Source: an uncultured SAR86 cluster bacterium
Lineage (GTDB): Bacteria; Pseudomonadota; Gammaproteobacteria; Magnimaribacterales; D2472
Assembly (NCBI GenBank): GCA_902538705.1
Contig: CACBGD010000003.1
Coordinates: forward strand, 25,554 to 89,553
Direction of reading: 5' to 3'
Length of the DNA stretch: 64,000 nucleotides
Both the position numbers and the translations under genes were made by a program. This document shows positions 62,886 through 64,000 of this stretch, piece after piece. The first letter of the stretch is position 1. Every line of letters begins with the position of its first letter. Under the pieces are notes generated by a model that worked only from the letters and a program-made list of their open reading frames with translations, was not told the origin of the DNA and searched no databases.

Positions 62886-63303
62886 TATCTTTAAAAAAAA
62901 GAAAGCGGAAACCCAAAAACCAAAGAACTTAAAATTAATTTCGTTATGTTTAGCTTTTGAGGTTGCAAATGCAGATGATGCAATCGATTCAAGAGAAAAG
63001 GAAATTATATTAGATAGAATAAGAAATAGTTTAGATTTAAGTATTTTGACGGAAAAAGAAATCTTTGAAGTCATTAAAGAAGAGAGTGACAAAAAGGTTT
63101 CTTTCTATGATCTTATCTATGAAATGAATATGAATCTTTCAAAAGACGAAAAAATAGATGTTTTGAAGATGTTATGGGAAGTTGCCTATGCTGACCAGAT
63201 TCTTGATGTAGGTGAAGAGAAAATAATTAGAAGATCAGCTGAGATGCTAGGGATTAAGCCATCAATAGTTCTAAAAACTAAAGACCAATTTAAAGCTGAA
63301 TAG
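62878..63303 (+). CDS. TerB-like domain protein
   Basis: A 141-residue soluble helical protein similar to the TerB/DjlA N-terminal fold. ISLCLAFEVANADDAIDSREKEIILDRI and VLKMLWEVAYADQILDVGEEKIIRRSAEMLGI are the two pseudo-repeats with the conserved ADxxxxxxE acidic pattern that is thought to bind metal ions. The N-terminus is basic (KKKKAETQKPKN). The function is unknown; tellurite resistance is only the name of the founding family. It overlaps the WecA-like gene by 8 bases and the convergent esterase by 14. Confidence 0.85.
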   Translation: MFNIFKKKKAETQKPKNLKLISLCLAFEVANADDAIDSREKEIILDRIRNSLDLSILTEKEIFEVIKEESDKKVSFYDLIYEMNMNLSKDEKIDVLKMLWEVAYADQILDVGEEKIIRRSAEMLGIKPSIVLKTKDQFKAE

Positions 63304-64000
63304 AGCCTTCATTCTGTTTAGAGATACGCAAGGCCTCTTCTCTGGAGCATAGAAAAGAAATATCTTGGTTATATTCATCAAATAAATTATCTCCTATATA
63401 GTTTGTTGTTTCATATAGGATGATGCATTTTTCTTCATTACTTAATAAATCTGATTTTAGAATATCACTCACGAGGGAGTTCAAATTCAGATCTAGTTTA
63501 GAAATTCCTAGATTTTTTGCCTCATCAAGTATCAATATAGATTTGTCTAAATTTGGATTATATTTTGACCATCTCACATTATTAGTTGAATCACCAGGTT
63601 CAGCATTCTTTGCAAAATTGGCCCAGAAATTCATCATATTTTTTGAAACAAATCTTCTTGAAGGTGATCTTGGATAAACAATCCATTTGAACTCCTCAGC
63701 AAGATTGTAATCACCGCTTATCATGGGAATTTCTATGGCATGAGCTGCACCTATAATTTCACCAAAATCACCAATGAAGAAATCTCGAAGATTGTCCCAG
63801 TCAAATCTATAAGCATAAATCTCTTCATTTCCTGCTTTATAAATATTTTCTAAGGGTTCTTGTACGCCCCTGAGCTGCCAGCCCTTCGCTCTTATAGAGC
63901 TATAAAAATTATACTTTTCTTTATCTCTTATAATTATTTTTGGTATTCCAAGAGGCTTTGATAAAAAAGTTTCTTCAGCTTTAATAAAATAATCTGAAAA
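63290..64000 (-). CDS. Carboxylesterase type B, C-terminal part (cut by window edge)
   Basis: 237 codons are open to the right edge, so the gene starts beyond the window. The translation contains YAYRFDWDNL, GAAHAIEIPMISG with the catalytic histidine region of alpha/beta-hydrolase esterases, and FWANFAKNAEPGDS, a strong signature of type B carboxylesterases near their C-terminus. The nucleophile elbow (GESAG) must be upstream. The ATG at 63724 is internal to the family domain and is not a true start. The end overlaps the TerB-like gene by 14 bases. Confidence 0.85.
   Translation of the reverse strand, partial: FSDYFIKAEETFLSKPLGIPKIIIRDKEKYNFYSSIRAKGWQLRGVQEPLENIYKAGNEEIYAYRFDWDNLRDFFIGDFGEIIGAAHAIEIPMISGDYNLAEEFKWIVYPRSPSRRFVSKNMMNFWANFAKNAEPGDSTNNVRWSKYNPNLDKSILILDEAKNLGISKLDLNLNSLVSDILKSDLLSNEEKCIILYETTNYIGDNLFDEYNQDISFLCSREEALRISKQNEGSIQL

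Noticed and set aside
63290-63724. A complete 144-residue gene starting at the ATG at 63724
   Set aside because: The same frame is open to the window edge and the upstream translation shows esterase motifs, so this is the tail of a larger gene.

Overview
This is an AT-rich, very compact bacterial chromosome segment. It holds 64 protein genes, two of them cut by the window edges. I see no rRNA, tRNA, insertion sequence, prophage, CRISPR array or long repeat, and no gap above about 120 bases. Gammaproteobacterial family types (a LexA close to the E. coli protein with a CTGT-type operator, class 2 PyrD, ThrH, GuaC, Prc with its C-terminal extension, SbcB), tiny intergenic spaces, overlapping convergent gene ends and frequent TTG starts suggest a streamlined marine gammaproteobacterium of the SAR86 kind. 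The lineage is an inference; no marker gene is present to prove it.

Layout. 1-4360 (minus): aroC-leuC-leuD-leuB-asd, chorismate, leucine and aspartate-family synthesis. 4411-10456 (minus): one tight run, 5'-nucleotidase-thrH-queH-prpB-prpC-DUF4399-prpD, joining nucleotide turnover and queuosine synthesis to the methylcitrate cycle for propionyl-CoA. It is divergent from lexA, which carries a promoter overlapped by a LexA box. 11118-17873 (minus): a small hypothetical gene, topA, a membrane-anchored hypothetical, pyrD, galU, rhomboid protease and nadK. 17993-21228 (plus): a paired acyl-CoA dehydrogenase and an acyltransferase. 21214-26754: RraA-like protein, nitronate-monooxygenase-like flavoprotein, membrane-anchored GH3 glycosidase, a three-domain MsrA-thioredoxin-MsrB repair protein and a GST.

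26809-38577 (plus): a catabolic operon resembling acyclic terpene (Atu) or methylcrotonyl-CoA degradation: carboxyltransferase, biotin carboxylase, AtuA-like protein, enoyl-CoA hydratase, DUF1330 protein and a second dehydrogenase pair, followed with almost no gap by prc and xthA. 38578-44995 (minus): tadA, sbcB, then an oxidative group (cupin, membrane protein, Baeyer-Villiger-type monooxygenase, Rieske oxygenase, PepSY membrane protein). 45007-53368 (minus): apt, an Nramp-related transporter lacking the metal motifs, guaC, an SRPBCC protein, guaA, guaB, a pterin dehydratase and fumC. 53428-55653: class II aldolase and aldehyde dehydrogenase.

55700-64000: the most interesting part. A seven-gene minus-strand operon (PQQ-type sugar dehydrogenase, Gfo/Idh oxidoreductase, SIS isomerase, IMPase-like phosphatase, 2-hydroxyacid dehydrogenase, HpcH/HpaI aldolase, divergent KdsB-like cytidylyltransferase) supplies each activity type needed for a CMP-activated 3-deoxy-ulosonic acid, but from families other than the classical Kdo enzymes. 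It sits head to head, with start codons sharing bases, with a WecA-like initiating transferase that has an unusual insert. A TerB-like gene and a truncated carboxylesterase close the window.
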